NCBI RefSeq assembly: GCF_029960645.1
Contig: NZ_JASBQY010000024.1
Location: 1-39,549 of the forward strand
DNA: 39,549 nt
Reading direction: 5' to 3'
Source of the DNA: Arthrobacter sp. AL12
GTDB lineage: Bacteria > Actinomycetota > Actinomycetes > Actinomycetales > Micrococcaceae
Shown: piece by piece, positions 1 through 7,513 of the stretch
Numbering within the stretch: the stretch's first letter is position 1
Layout of the letters: each line of letters starts with the position of its first letter
The notes under the pieces: model-generated
Database searches by the model: none
What the model saw: only the letters and a program-made list of their open reading frames with translations
Told to the model about the DNA's origin: nothing
Position numbers and translations under genes: made by a program

Positions 1-232
1 CCCGACCCACACACAAATCCACCCCCACACCACCCCCCACACCCCCAAAAACCCCGCACCGGCGCGGAAACCAAGCCCCACCACGACCGCCCCGCACTCC
101 CAGAGCCCGGAAACACGGCCTGTGGAGTGGATCACAAGCCGGCCTTGCCCCGCAGGCGGGACCGGCGAACCCTCCCCCGGGGCCGGTTCCCCTCCCCCCG
201 GAATCTGCAGCCCGGCGTCGAGCGTTAAATGC
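1..232. other. Intergenic, no gene seen
   Basis: No credible coding sequence is visible on either strand. The first 60 bases are C/A-rich low-complexity DNA and the rest is GC-rich and unremarkable. It lies beyond the terminator of the ribosomal protein operon. Any gene further left is outside the window. Confidence 0.5.
22..55 (-). other. Potential G-quadruplex tract
   Basis: Four cytosine runs on the + strand (22-26, 33-38, 42-46, 52-55) are separated by 6, 3 and 5 bases. The minus strand therefore carries four runs of four or more guanines with loops of 7 or fewer, the classic intramolecular G-quadruplex pattern. The surrounding bases 1-60 are low-complexity C/A sequence. Folding is inferred only from the pattern. 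Confidence 0.5.
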
Positions 233-268
233 GAGAAGGGCCGGCGCTAAGAGGCGCCGGCCCTTCTT
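233..268 (-). terminator. Terminator of rpmB-rpmG-rpsN
   Basis: A perfect 15-bp inverted repeat (233-247 pairing with 254-268) closes on a 6-base loop about 28 bases past the rpsN stop codon. The stem is very GC-rich. In the minus-strand direction it is followed only by a short A/T-rich stretch, so it is an actinobacterial-type terminator with a weak U-tract. It probably ends transcription of the ribosomal protein operon. Confidence 0.8.
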
Positions 269-295
269 CAAGCCACTGGCTTCAGGGGTGCTGAA

Positions 296-601
296 TTACC
301 ACGAAGACTTCGTGATGCCCGGGAGCTCACCGCGGTGAGCCATGTCGCGGAAGCGAACACGGGAGATGCCGAACTTCTGGAAGGTACCGCGCGGGCGGCC
401 ATCGATGATGTCGCGGTTGCGCAGACGTACCGGGGAGGCGTTGCGGGGCAGCTTCTGCAGGCCGAGGCGTGCAGCTTCGCGTGCCTCGTCGGTCGACGCG
501 GGGTCAACCAGCGCCTTCTTCAGTTCAAGGCGCTTTGCAGCATAACGCTCAACGATGACTTTACGCTGTTCGTTCTTAGCGATCATTGACTTCTTAGCCA
601 T
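296..601 (-). CDS. rpsN: 30S ribosomal protein S14 (zinc-free type)
   Basis: This is a 101-residue uS14, a small-subunit protein that binds 16S rRNA in the head of the 30S particle. It begins MAKKSMIAKNEQR and has the uS14 signature region (residues 60-90, including RLRNRDIIDGRPRG). It is the long form of about 100 residues without the CxxC...CxxC zinc ribbon of the roughly 61-residue form. It is last in a leftward operon, starting 4 bases after the rpmG stop, and a strong hairpin follows. In mycobacteria and streptomycetes, zinc-free paralogues grouped like this are controlled by Zur and made under zinc starvation. That this copy is a conditional paralogue is inferred, because the rest of the genome is not visible. 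Confidence 0.97.
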   Translation of the reverse strand: MAKKSMIAKNEQRKVIVERYAAKRLELKKALVDPASTDEAREAARLGLQKLPRNASPVRLRNRDIIDGRPRGTFQKFGISRVRFRDMAHRGELPGITKSSW

Positions 602-605
602 GTGA

Positions 606-773
606 TTAGCGCTCCTCTCGGAATTCGACGTGCTTGCGGATGCGGGGGTCGTACTTCTTCAGAACCATGCGGTCCGGGTCGTTACGACGGTTCTTGCGCG
701 TCACGTAGGTGTAACCCGTGCCCGCGGTCGACTTGAGCTTGATGATCGGACGTACGTCCTTGTCCTTAGCCAT
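606..773 (-). CDS. rpmG: 50S ribosomal protein L33 (zinc-free type)
   Basis: This 55-residue protein, read directly from the minus strand, begins MAKDKDVRPIIKLKSTAG and ends HVEFREER. It is bL33, a small basic protein of the 50S subunit near the E site. The usual length is 50-55 residues, and the YVTRKNRRNDPDR segment is characteristic. It has no cysteines, so it is the zinc-independent form. Its ATG overlaps the rpmB stop (TAATG), implying coupled translation, and rpsN follows after 4 bases. It is a real gene despite its short length. Confidence 0.96.
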   Translation of the reverse strand: MAKDKDVRPIIKLKSTAGTGYTYVTRKNRRNDPDRMVLKKYDPRIRKHVEFREER

Positions 774-1009
774 TAGAGCTTCACTCCTCGTGCCAGGATG
801 GCGGCTACGACTACGTCGATGCCACGCACGTCGATGGTCTTGATGCCCTTTGCAGACAGCTGCAGAGTGACATTACGGCGCAGGGACGGAACCCAATAGC
901 GCTTCTTCTGGATGTTCGGGTCGAACCGGCGCTTGTTGCGACGGTGCGAGTGCGAAATGCTGTGTCCAAAGCCCGGCTCGGCTCCGGTCACCTGGCAGTG
1001 TGCTGCCAT
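773..1009 (-). CDS. rpmB: 50S ribosomal protein L28 (zinc-free type)
   Basis: This 78-residue bL28 starts MAAHCQVTGAEPGFGHS and contains the typical SHSHRRNKRRFDPNIQ block. It is a 50S subunit protein. The zinc-binding form carries CxxC near the N-terminus; here the second position is Thr (C-Q-V-T), so the site is broken, as in mycobacterial RpmB2. The start was chosen for its match to L28 N-termini and for the GAGGAG Shine-Dalgarno 6 bases upstream. It is the first gene of rpmB-rpmG-rpsN. The leader at 1019-1036 is A/T-rich, but I could not recognise a clear Zur palindrome in it. Confidence 0.97.
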   Translation of the reverse strand: MAAHCQVTGAEPGFGHSISHSHRRNKRRFDPNIQKKRYWVPSLRRNVTLQLSAKGIKTIDVRGIDVVVAAILARGVKL

Positions 1010-1490
1010 GACGACTCTCCTCAAAATAAATGAAACGATCGGCGGAGTTCCCGCGTAACCGTGCGGCAGGCGGCGTCCGCATCCAGCGCCCACAGGGTCT
1101 CGGTAGTTCCGCAGGATTCAGGCAGTGGCGTAAACCGACTGCGTTCCGCACTGCGGCGAAGATTGTGGGCCACGGTTACCGGGCGACGAAATCCTTTCGG
1201 ATAGCCACCGCGAAGTACCGGGATGCTGGGCGAATACAGGAGTGCACGCAACTTGAGCCCCTAACTACCGGCCATCAGGACTGCCAATACTGCAGACAGA
1301 TCCCGCCAACCGGAGCAATTGCACACGCTCCGCGCCACCTAGCGCCTACCAAGTCTACGAGCTTGGCGAATTAAAGACCAATCCAGTATCCGGAAGTGTA
1401 TAAGGGGTGAAGTCCGGTTCGGCCCGAAGTCACATCGGCACCCTAGCGGTTTCACAGGTGATTGATAGGCTGCGGGCGGAACGTGGAGCC
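1010..1490. other. Intergenic between rpmB and ferric reductase operon
   Basis: This 481-base gap separates divergent operons. No convincing gene is present: the only open frame on the minus strand (1021-1251) needs a TTG start and encodes nothing recognisable. A TATAAG stretch near 1399-1404 and a TAGGCT at 1466-1471 are possible -10 elements for the rightward operon, and either fits better with the ATG at 1491 than with the GTG at 1407. The minus-strand end must hold the rpmB promoter. Confidence 0.45.
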
Positions 1491-2927
1491 ATGAACTCCT
1501 CACTCCAGATGGCTGTGGCGGGCACGGCACGCCGCACTCCCGTGGAGCGGTTCCGTGCTCAGTCCCGGAACCGCTTGTTCAGGGCGGACCTGCTGACCGT
1601 TCTCGCCTGGGCTTCGGTGGCCCTGGCTGTCGCGCTCTGGCTCGCCGACGGCGGCGCCGCCGGCTTCTCGACGCTGGCCGGCTCCCTCACGGCCCTGGGC
1701 ATCGTTGCCGGCCTCGCCGGCATGGACCTGGTGCTGCTGATGTTGCTGCTGGCGGCGCGTCTTCCGGTGATCGACGGCGCCGTCGGGCATGACCGGGCGC
1801 TGGAATTTCACCGCCAACTCGGCAAACCTTCGTTGTACCTGCTGCTCGCGCACGGGATCCTCATCGCCATCGGATACGGGATGGCCGAAGGGCTCGATCC
1901 GGTCAGTGAACTCGTGTCCTTGTCGGTGCTGGTCCCCGACATGTGGCTCGCCATCGTGTCGGTCGGCCTATTCATCACCGTGGCGGCCACCTCGCTCGTG
2001 GCCGTGCGGCGGCGGTTCCCTTACGAGTTCTGGTACGCCGTCCACCTGCTGACCTACGCCGCGGTGCTGACCGCGATCCCCCATCAGTTCAGCGCCGGCG
2101 GGCTGTTCGCCGAGGGCACTTGGCAGCGCTGGTACTGGCTGGCCATCTGTATCGGAACCGGCGCCGCCCTGGCTCATTACCGCTTCCTGGAGCCGCTCGT
2201 GGCCACCGTCAGGCATCGGCTGACGGTGAGCCGTGTCGTCACGGAGGGTGCCGGCGTCGTCAGCATCGAACTGGCAGGCCGCCACCTCGACGAACTAGCC
2301 GGCAACGGCGGCAGGTTCGTCATCTGGAGGTTCCTCACCCCGGGCGCCTGGTGGCACCCGCACCCCTTCAGCCTCTCCGCCGAACCCGCGCTGGTCGATT
2401 CCTCGGGCCGGGGCACGCTGCGGATCACCGTGCGCAATCTCGGCCGGGGCTCGGCGCAGCTGGCCCGGCTGAAACCCGGGACCAGCGTGTCCCTCGAGGG
2501 ACCCTACGGGCTCTTCAGCACTGCGGCCCGCAGCCGGAACCGCGTCGTTCTGATCGGGGCGGGCATTGGAATCACTCCGATCCGCGCGCTGCTGGAGCGC
2601 ACCCCCTTTGAACCGGGCAACGCCACGGTGATCCTCCGCGGCCACAGCGAGGAGGAGCTGTACCTGGGCGAGGAAATCCTGGAACTTTGCCGCCGCCGCG
2701 GCGCCACTTTGTTCCACCTCACCGGCGCCCGGACCGCCAGCGGACCAAGCTGGCTGCCCGCCTCGGCCGTCCGTTCAGGACACCGGCTGGCCAGTTATAC
2801 CCCGGACGTCGCCGACGCCGACCTCTACATCTGCGGCCCGGCCGCCTGGGCGCGCAGTGTGATCGGCGAAGCCCAGGCGGCCGGTGTCCGCGAAGAACAA
2901 ATCCACACGGAAAGGTTCGGCTGGTGA
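1491..2927 (+). CDS. Ferric-reductase-like transmembrane flavocytochrome
   Basis: This 478-residue membrane oxidoreductase probably carries electrons from cytoplasmic NAD(P)H through FAD and two b-type hemes across the membrane. The N-terminal half (about 30-235) holds roughly six membrane helices with two histidine pairs, H107/H121 and H185/H198, at the 13-14 residue spacing of bis-heme ferric reductase domains. The C-terminal half is ferredoxin-reductase-like: HPFSLS (about 291) for FAD, GAGIGITP (356-363) for the nucleotide, a CGP motif and an ERFGW end. An in-frame GTG at 1407 would add 28 unlikely residues, so the ATG at 1491 with a nearby GGAG is preferred. The stop overlaps the next gene by 4 bases (GTGA), so it leads the operon with the FMN_bind protein and ApbE. 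Confidence 0.87.
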   Translation: MNSSLQMAVAGTARRTPVERFRAQSRNRLFRADLLTVLAWASVALAVALWLADGGAAGFSTLAGSLTALGIVAGLAGMDLVLLMLLLAARLPVIDGAVGHDRALEFHRQLGKPSLYLLLAHGILIAIGYGMAEGLDPVSELVSLSVLVPDMWLAIVSVGLFITVAATSLVAVRRRFPYEFWYAVHLLTYAAVLTAIPHQFSAGGLFAEGTWQRWYWLAICIGTGAALAHYRFLEPLVATVRHRLTVSRVVTEGAGVVSIELAGRHLDELAGNGGRFVIWRFLTPGAWWHPHPFSLSAEPALVDSSGRGTLRITVRNLGRGSAQLARLKPGTSVSLEGPYGLFSTAARSRNRVVLIGAGIGITPIRALLERTPFEPGNATVILRGHSEEELYLGEEILELCRRRGATLFHLTGARTASGPSWLPASAVRSGHRLASYTPDVADADLYICGPAAWARSVIGEAQAAGVREEQIHTERFGW

Positions 2928-3403
2928 GAATACGCGCAGCGGTTTCAGCAGCACTGGCCTCCGCCGGGATTCTTCTGGTTGGCTGGCAATCCGGCGCCCA
3001 CGTCGCCGACACCGGGAGCACGGCGGCAGCCACCTCAGCCGCCAAGTCGTCCGGGGCCTCGTCCGGGTCCGGTACTTCGTCAGGGTCGGCAGCGAGCGGA
3101 GGAACCGCAGGGACCGCGGCGCAGGCCGCCGGGACGTATCCCGGCAGTATGGTCCAGACCCGTTTTGGCGCTGTCCAGGTGCAGATCACCGTGAAGGCCG
3201 GTGCGATCACGGACGTCACCGCCCTGCAGTTGACCGACGACGTCCGCAAGTCGGTGCAAATCAGCAACCGGGCCGCTCCGCTGCTTCGGGCCGCGGTCAT
3301 CAAGGCCCAGTCCGCCCATGTGCAGACCATCAGCGGCGCCACCGTTACCAGTGGCGCGTACTTGAGTTCGCTGCAGGCAGCCCTCGATGCAGCGAACCTC
3401 TAA
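2924..3403 (+). CDS. Exported FMN-binding (FMN_bind) protein
   Basis: This 159-residue protein has an N-terminal signal or anchor helix (1-25), a long Ala/Ser/Gly/Thr linker (30-72) and an FMN_bind domain (about 73-159). The motif SGATVTS (137-143) matches the flavinylation site of NqrC/RnfG-type domains, in which FMN is phosphoester-linked to threonine, here probably T140. The protein should act outside the membrane as a flavin electron carrier that accepts electrons from the upstream flavocytochrome. The GTG start overlaps the stop of that gene (GTGA), implying translational coupling. ApbE, the enzyme that attaches the FMN, starts inside the end of this gene. The terminal acceptor cannot be read from the sequence. 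Confidence 0.87.
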   Translation: MRIRAAVSAALASAGILLVGWQSGAHVADTGSTAAATSAAKSSGASSGSGTSSGSAASGGTAGTAAQAAGTYPGSMVQTRFGAVQVQITVKAGAITDVTALQLTDDVRKSVQISNRAAPLLRAAVIKAQSAHVQTISGATVTSGAYLSSLQAALDAANL

Positions 3404-4238
3404 GCCTTCGCCCGCCGAGAGCCCGGCGCAAAGCCGCCCTGCCCTGAAAAGCAGGACCTTCCAATGCATGGGGACCGTCATCAGCCTCGCCCTGCCTGCC
3501 GGTGCCGCCCGGGACGGCGGGGACGTGCTGGACGGTGCCACGGCCGCCGTCGAACGCGTGTTCGCCGGCCTGGACGCGACGTTCAGCCTGTACCGCCCTG
3601 ATTCTGAGGCGAGCCGGATGGCCCGCGGCGAGGGCACGCTCCGGGACGCCTCGGCGGCCTTCCGCGGCCGCTTTGCGGACGCCACGGGGTGGCGGCTGCT
3701 GACCGACGGGTTTTTCACGCCCGAGCGGCCCGACGGCGTGCTGGACCTGTCCGGAATCATCAAGGGCTACGCCATCGACCAGGCCGCCTCCGCCCTGAAG
3801 TGCGCCGGCATCGAGGACTGGTGCCTGAACGCCGGCGGCGACGTGCTGGTGAGCGGATCGCCCGCGCCGGGGGCCGGGTCCCGGTGGCTGGCCGGCATCG
3901 TGGATCCGCAGGACCGCGGGTCGCTGCTCTCGGGCTTTTCCCTGGGCGGCGCCGGCCGCTTCAGCGCACTGGCAACGTCCGGCACCGCCGAGCGCGGCAA
4001 CCACATCTGGCGGGCCGGGACAGACCGGGCCGGAGGCGGCCGGGCCGGACTTGGACCCCCCGATTTCCGTCAGGTGTCGGTGGCCGCGGCGGACATTCTC
4101 ACCGCGGATGTGCTGGCGACGGCGGTCGTCGCCGGCGGCAGGCGGATGCTGGACCGGGCCACCGACAGCTGGGACGTCGAGGTGCTCGCCGTCCGGGGCA
4201 ACGGGGAACTGCTCGCGACCCAGGGGTTCCGTGCCTAG
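3387..4238 (+). CDS. apbE: FAD:protein FMN transferase (ApbE)
   Basis: ApbE uses FAD and Mg2+ to attach FMN covalently to a threonine of FMN_bind proteins. In these 283 residues the hallmarks are MGT (28-30), SLYRPDSEASRM (67-78), LDLSGIIKGYAID (119-131), LNAGGDV (147-153), a TSGT...H segment (197-206) and a metal-binding Asp/Thr region (about 236-245). There is no lipobox or clear signal peptide. The first ATG overlaps the FMN_bind gene by 17 bases; the ATG at residue 28 is too late because MGT is part of the fold. Its obvious substrate is the FMN_bind protein encoded just upstream. Its stop interlocks with the stop of the convergent SGNH gene. Confidence 0.92.
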   Translation: MQRTSKPSPAESPAQSRPALKSRTFQCMGTVISLALPAGAARDGGDVLDGATAAVERVFAGLDATFSLYRPDSEASRMARGEGTLRDASAAFRGRFADATGWRLLTDGFFTPERPDGVLDLSGIIKGYAIDQAASALKCAGIEDWCLNAGGDVLVSGSPAPGAGSRWLAGIVDPQDRGSLLSGFSLGGAGRFSALATSGTAERGNHIWRAGTDRAGGGRAGLGPPDFRQVSVAAADILTADVLATAVVAGGRRMLDRATDSWDVEVLAVRGNGELLATQGFRA

Positions 4239-4996
4239 ACGTGCGTGGGCCGGGGGTAGCGCGGCGTCAGTCCGTCGCCGGAGGACTTCCCTGTGACGCG
4301 GCGGGCCACCCACGGGCCGGCGAATTCGCGGACCCAGCGGGCGTTGGCGCGGACGGCCTCGGCCCGGCTGAGTTCCGGCACCGGGGTCATCGGCGGGACA
4401 TCGATGGAGTGGTCGTGCTCCAGGACGGTGAGGACGCGCTTGGCCATGTTCGCGTGGCCAGCGGCGGACATGTGCATCCGGTCGCTCGCCCACATTCCCC
4501 AGTCGTAGTACTCGCTGAATCGCCAGTAGTCGACCAGGAGGGCGCCGTGGTCCCCGGCGATGCCGCGGACCAGTTCGTTGTAGATCGCGGTCCGGCCGCG
4601 CGTGGTGCTGAAGATCTTCGAGCCGCGCGAGTCGAAACCGGTGAACATCACCACCGTGGCGCCGGTGGCCGTGAGTTTGCGGACGCCGGCGTCGTAGTCC
4701 ACCAGCAGATCGTCGATATCCACCTTGGGCCGGAGGATGTCGTTGGCCCCGGCGTAGATGCTCACGAGCGTCGGTTTGAGGGCGACGGCGGCATCGACCT
4801 GTTCCGCCATAATCTGGCGCAGCTTCCGGCCGCGGATGGCGAGGTTGGCGTACCCGAAGCCGGGGTCGGCGGCGCCGAGCTGCTCGGCCACCCGGTCGGC
4901 CCAGCCCCGGACGCCGTTGGGACGGGCGGGGTCGTCGTCGCCGACGCCTTCCGTGAAGGAGTCGCCAAGGGCTACATAGCGGGACGTGAAATCCAT
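4235..4996 (-). CDS. SGNH/GDSL hydrolase (first of two paralogues)
   Basis: This 253-residue serine esterase or lipase-like hydrolase has GDSFTEG with nucleophile S13, a Gly near YANLAIRG, GAND (Asn of block III) and DRMHMSAAGH carrying the catalytic Asp/His. No signal peptide is seen, so it is probably cytoplasmic. The start at MDFTSRYV places the GDS block at residue 11, as usual; longer frames add Ser/Arg-rich noise. No Shine-Dalgarno is visible, and a weak -10-like CAGACT lies 6 bases before the ATG. It closely resembles the hydrolase at 7858-8694. The substrate is unknown. The stop codon shares CTAG with the convergent apbE stop. Confidence 0.88.
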   Translation of the reverse strand: MDFTSRYVALGDSFTEGVGDDDPARPNGVRGWADRVAEQLGAADPGFGYANLAIRGRKLRQIMAEQVDAAVALKPTLVSIYAGANDILRPKVDIDDLLVDYDAGVRKLTATGATVVMFTGFDSRGSKIFSTTRGRTAIYNELVRGIAGDHGALLVDYWRFSEYYDWGMWASDRMHMSAAGHANMAKRVLTVLEHDHSIDVPPMTPVPELSRAEAVRANARWVREFAGPWVARRVTGKSSGDGLTPRYPRPTHV

Positions 4997-5066
4997 GGAT
5001 CCAGTCTGCCAGCTGTTGCCCCAAGCAAACAAAATCGGGCGCAAGAAAACCGGCCCCGCAGAGCCG

Positions 5067-6884
5067 CTATTCGCGGATCCGGACCGCCGTTTCGCGCAGG
5101 TACTGCTCCACACGGGTGTAGGCGTCCCGGGTCAGGGCCTTCCACAGGGCGACGGCCAGGCGCGGGTCGGCGGCTTCCAGCTCGGAGATTGCCTCCGCAC
5201 TGAGGACCATTACCTCCACCGGGCCCACCGCCCGGACGGTGGTTTCCTGCCGGTTCCCGCTGCCCAGCGCCAGTTCGCCAAAGGTCATACCGGCGCTGAG
5301 CGTATTCAGCTTCACCCGGTCAGCGGTGGGTCCCGCGGACGTGCTGCTGACCCGACCGGAGGTGATGAAGTAGACCCCGCCGAACCGCAGCCCGACGCGC
5401 CGGATGACGTCGCCGTCGTCGTAGGACCTCGGGGTCATCAGCGCTTCCAGCGCCGCGGCGTCTGCCTCCTCCAGCGGCGCCAGCGCGGGCGAGGCGGTGA
5501 CCGGCACGTGGTCCGGGAGCAGCAGGTGGTCCCCGTGGCGCTCCAGCAGGCGGTTCTCGCAGTATTCGACGGCGGCGCTCCGGGAGGCGAAGGACGGCAC
5601 CGGGCGCTGCGCCGAGAGCCCCAGGGCCTCCGAGACGGCACCGTCCGCCTCAATGAGCACCAGTTCCCGGCCGGCGTCGGCCATCCCCTGCCTGGCCTTG
5701 GCCAGCATTCGCACGGCAACCTCGCTGACCTGGTCAGTGCGGCGCACGTCCAGGACCGCCAGCTCGACGTCGTCCGCCAGGCTGCTGAGCTCCCGCACCA
5801 TGGACTCGGTTCCGGCGAAGAGGAGGTCGCCGTTGACTTCGATCACCCGCGCCCGGTGCCCGTGGGCACGCAGGACGTCGGCGGCCTCGTCGTTCCGGCG
5901 GATGCCAGAGGGCGTCTCGGTCACGTCGTACGCGGCGAGGATGGCGGACCTGCCGGTCCGGGCAGCGCGGACGAAGTGGAGTTCCATGTCCCGGGAGAGA
6001 CGCTGTGCCGTTGCCAGGCCGCGGACGCTGCTGCCGTGCTCATCCAGCGGCGGCGAATAGACGGCCAGGCCCACCTGGCCCGGCAGCACGGCGATGATTC
6101 CGCCGGCCACCCCGCTCTTTCCCGGCATCCCCACGCTACTGATCCAGGCCCCGGCGTCGTCGTACATGCCGGAGGTCATCATGACGGACAGCACGCGTTC
6201 CACCGGCCCGATCTCGAGCACCTGTTTGCCGCTGAGCGGATTCCGGCCGCCGTTGGCAAGGGTGGCGGCCATGATGGAGAGGTCGAAGCAGTTCACCAGG
6301 ACCGAGCACTGGCGGAAATAGTCCTCCAGGACCGGCGTCGGATCGTCCTCAATGATGTCGAAGGACCGCAGCAGGTACGCGAGCGCCGTGTTGCGGTGGC
6401 CGTGCTTGAGCTCGGATTCGAAGACCTTCTCGCTGACCGAGAGCTGACGGCCGGCGAAGGCGGAGTAGGTGCTGAGGATCCGCTTGAACCCGGACTGCCC
6501 GCCGGATCCCCTGATCAGCGAGGTGGCGGTCAGGGCGCCGGCGTTGATCATCGCGTTGGCCGGCCGGCCGGTCCCTTCGGCCAGGGAGATCTCGTTGAAC
6601 GAATCCCCGGACGGTTCCACGTCCACTTTGGCGTCCACGGCCTCCGCTCCGAGGTCTTCCAGGGCCAGCCCGTAGGTGAAGGGCTTGGAGATGGACTGGA
6701 TGGTGAATTCCTCGCGGGTGTCACCAATCTCGTACACCGTGCCGTCCACGGTCGCCAGGGCGATGCCGAAGTGATTCGGGTCCACGTTGGCCATCGCCGG
6801 GATGGTGCTGTATGGTTTGCCGTCCTTGAGTTCGGCGATCTCGGCGTGAATCTGGCGCAGGTAGCTGTCGATCGGCGATTCCAT
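5067..6884 (-). CDS. glsA: Glutaminase fused to STAS and cyclic-nucleotide-binding domains
   Basis: Glutaminase hydrolyses glutamine to glutamate and ammonia. Residues 1-305 are a complete serine-dependent glutaminase: catalytic SxxK at S64-K67 (SISKPF), then the NAMINAGA and GMPGKSGVAGGI blocks. About 350-450 resembles a STAS domain, and 465-590 is a cNMP-binding fold with GDVI, GGVYFITSGRV and TFGELAL. Stand-alone glutaminases are about 300 residues; this 605-residue architecture is known in actinobacteria and suggests allosteric control by a nucleotide or partner. A -10 box (TAGTGT) sits 7 bases before the ATG with no Shine-Dalgarno, indicating a leaderless mRNA. Confidence 0.93.
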   Translation of the reverse strand: MESPIDSYLRQIHAEIAELKDGKPYSTIPAMANVDPNHFGIALATVDGTVYEIGDTREEFTIQSISKPFTYGLALEDLGAEAVDAKVDVEPSGDSFNEISLAEGTGRPANAMINAGALTATSLIRGSGGQSGFKRILSTYSAFAGRQLSVSEKVFESELKHGHRNTALAYLLRSFDIIEDDPTPVLEDYFRQCSVLVNCFDLSIMAATLANGGRNPLSGKQVLEIGPVERVLSVMMTSGMYDDAGAWISSVGMPGKSGVAGGIIAVLPGQVGLAVYSPPLDEHGSSVRGLATAQRLSRDMELHFVRAARTGRSAILAAYDVTETPSGIRRNDEAADVLRAHGHRARVIEVNGDLLFAGTESMVRELSSLADDVELAVLDVRRTDQVSEVAVRMLAKARQGMADAGRELVLIEADGAVSEALGLSAQRPVPSFASRSAAVEYCENRLLERHGDHLLLPDHVPVTASPALAPLEEADAAALEALMTPRSYDDGDVIRRVGLRFGGVYFITSGRVSSTSAGPTADRVKLNTLSAGMTFGELALGSGNRQETTVRAVGPVEVMVLSAEAISELEAADPRLAVALWKALTRDAYTRVEQYLRETAVRIRE

Positions 6885-6891
6885 AGGGCCA

Positions 6892-6897
6892 ACACTA
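6892..6897 (-). promoter_or_regulatory. -10 box of glsA (leaderless)
   Basis: TAGTGT on the minus strand ends 7 bases before the glsA ATG and no Shine-Dalgarno lies between. The TANNNT pattern at this distance places the transcription start at or next to the ATG. Confidence 0.55.
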
Positions 6898-6933
6898 GGC
6901 GACGCCGGGCCGCGGAAGGCCTCGGGGCGGCCC

Positions 6934-7422
6934 TTACGGCTGCCTGCCCTCCCGCAGGATCCAGTGGTGCTTGTCCAAGCGGGCCACGATCTTCTCGCCG
7001 ATCCGGGCGAGGTCGGCGACGTCCTCCTTGCTCAGGGCGTCCAGGAACAGCGACCTGACCGCCTCGACGTGCCCTGGGGCGAGCTCCTCGATGGTCGCCA
7101 TTCCCGCGTCGGTGAGGTGCGCCGTCGTGACCCGGGCATCGCCAGGGTGCGGACGGCGCTCCACCCAGCCGCGGTTCTGCAGTTTCGTCACCACATGGGA
7201 GAGCCGGGACAGGGACGCGCTGGTGCGCGCGGCCAGTTCGCTCATGGGCAGGAAGCGCCGGTCGGCCTCGGAAAGCATCGCGAGAACGTTGTAGTCGAAA
7301 AGAGAGAGCTTGCGCGCATGGTGCAGCTGCGTATCCAGCGCTGCCGGCAGCAGGGTGTTGATGCTCACCTGGGCCAGCCAGGCCCGGCGTTCGTCGGCGT
7401 TCAGCCAGCGCGGTTCAGTCAT
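6934..7422 (-). CDS. MarR-family transcriptional regulator
   Basis: This 162-residue winged-helix regulator contains LPMSELAARTSASLSRLSH (recognition helix region, about residues 58-76), LQNRGWVERRPHPGDARV (wing) and the LTDAGM segment typical of MarR. These proteins are dimers that bind palindromic operators and are released by small ligands. The start is set by a TAGACT -10 box 6 bases before the ATG and the absence of a ribosome-binding site. It is divergent from the YciI gene; a TTGAA-N9-TTCAA inverted repeat between them could be its operator. The ligand is unknown. Confidence 0.92.
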   Translation of the reverse strand: MTEPRWLNADERRAWLAQVSINTLLPAALDTQLHHARKLSLFDYNVLAMLSEADRRFLPMSELAARTSASLSRLSHVVTKLQNRGWVERRPHPGDARVTTAHLTDAGMATIEELAPGHVEAVRSLFLDALSKEDVADLARIGEKIVARLDKHHWILREGRQP

Positions 7423-7428
7423 GGGTAC

Positions 7429-7434
7429 AGTCTA
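7429..7434 (-). promoter_or_regulatory. -10 box of marR-like gene (leaderless)
   Basis: TAGACT on the minus strand ends 6 bases before the ATG at 7422, with no Shine-Dalgarno. A TTGAAC about 19 bases upstream is a possible -35 and overlaps the inverted repeat at 7441-7459. Confidence 0.6.
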
Positions 7435-7440
7435 GGAGTA

Positions 7441-7459
7441 TTGAAGATTGACGGTTCAA
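7441..7459. promoter_or_regulatory. Possible MarR operator
   Basis: TTGAA (7441-7445) and TTCAA (7455-7459) form an inverted repeat with a 9-base spacer over the likely -35 region of the marR-like gene. Binding here would repress it. The arms are short, so this is tentative. Confidence 0.35.
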
Positions 7460-7513
7460 CTTTGCCGGATTCCGTGACGGGGAGAATCCCGCCCGGGCGC
7501 CGCGGACAGGCGC

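Noticed and set aside
1019..1036. A/T-rich stretch as a Zur operator for rpmB
   Set aside because: Only three bases at each end are symmetric; it does not fit the 7-1-7 Zur palindrome.
1021..1251. 76-codon minus-strand frame ending at the rpmB Shine-Dalgarno
   Set aside because: It needs a TTG start, has no ribosome-binding site and resembles nothing known. A leader peptide is possible but unsupported.
1407..1490. 28-residue N-terminal extension of the ferric reductase from a GTG at 1407
   Set aside because: A likely -10 element directly abuts the GTG, so transcription would begin at or after it, and the added residues do not resemble family N-termini.
3345..5024. 559-codon minus-strand open frame overlapping apbE and the SGNH gene
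   Set aside because: Arg/Gly/Pro-rich shadow frame; both real genes there have clear catalytic motifs.
4986..7058. 690-codon + strand open frame
   Set aside because: Antisense to the well-supported glutaminase gene, with low-complexity translation and no motifs.
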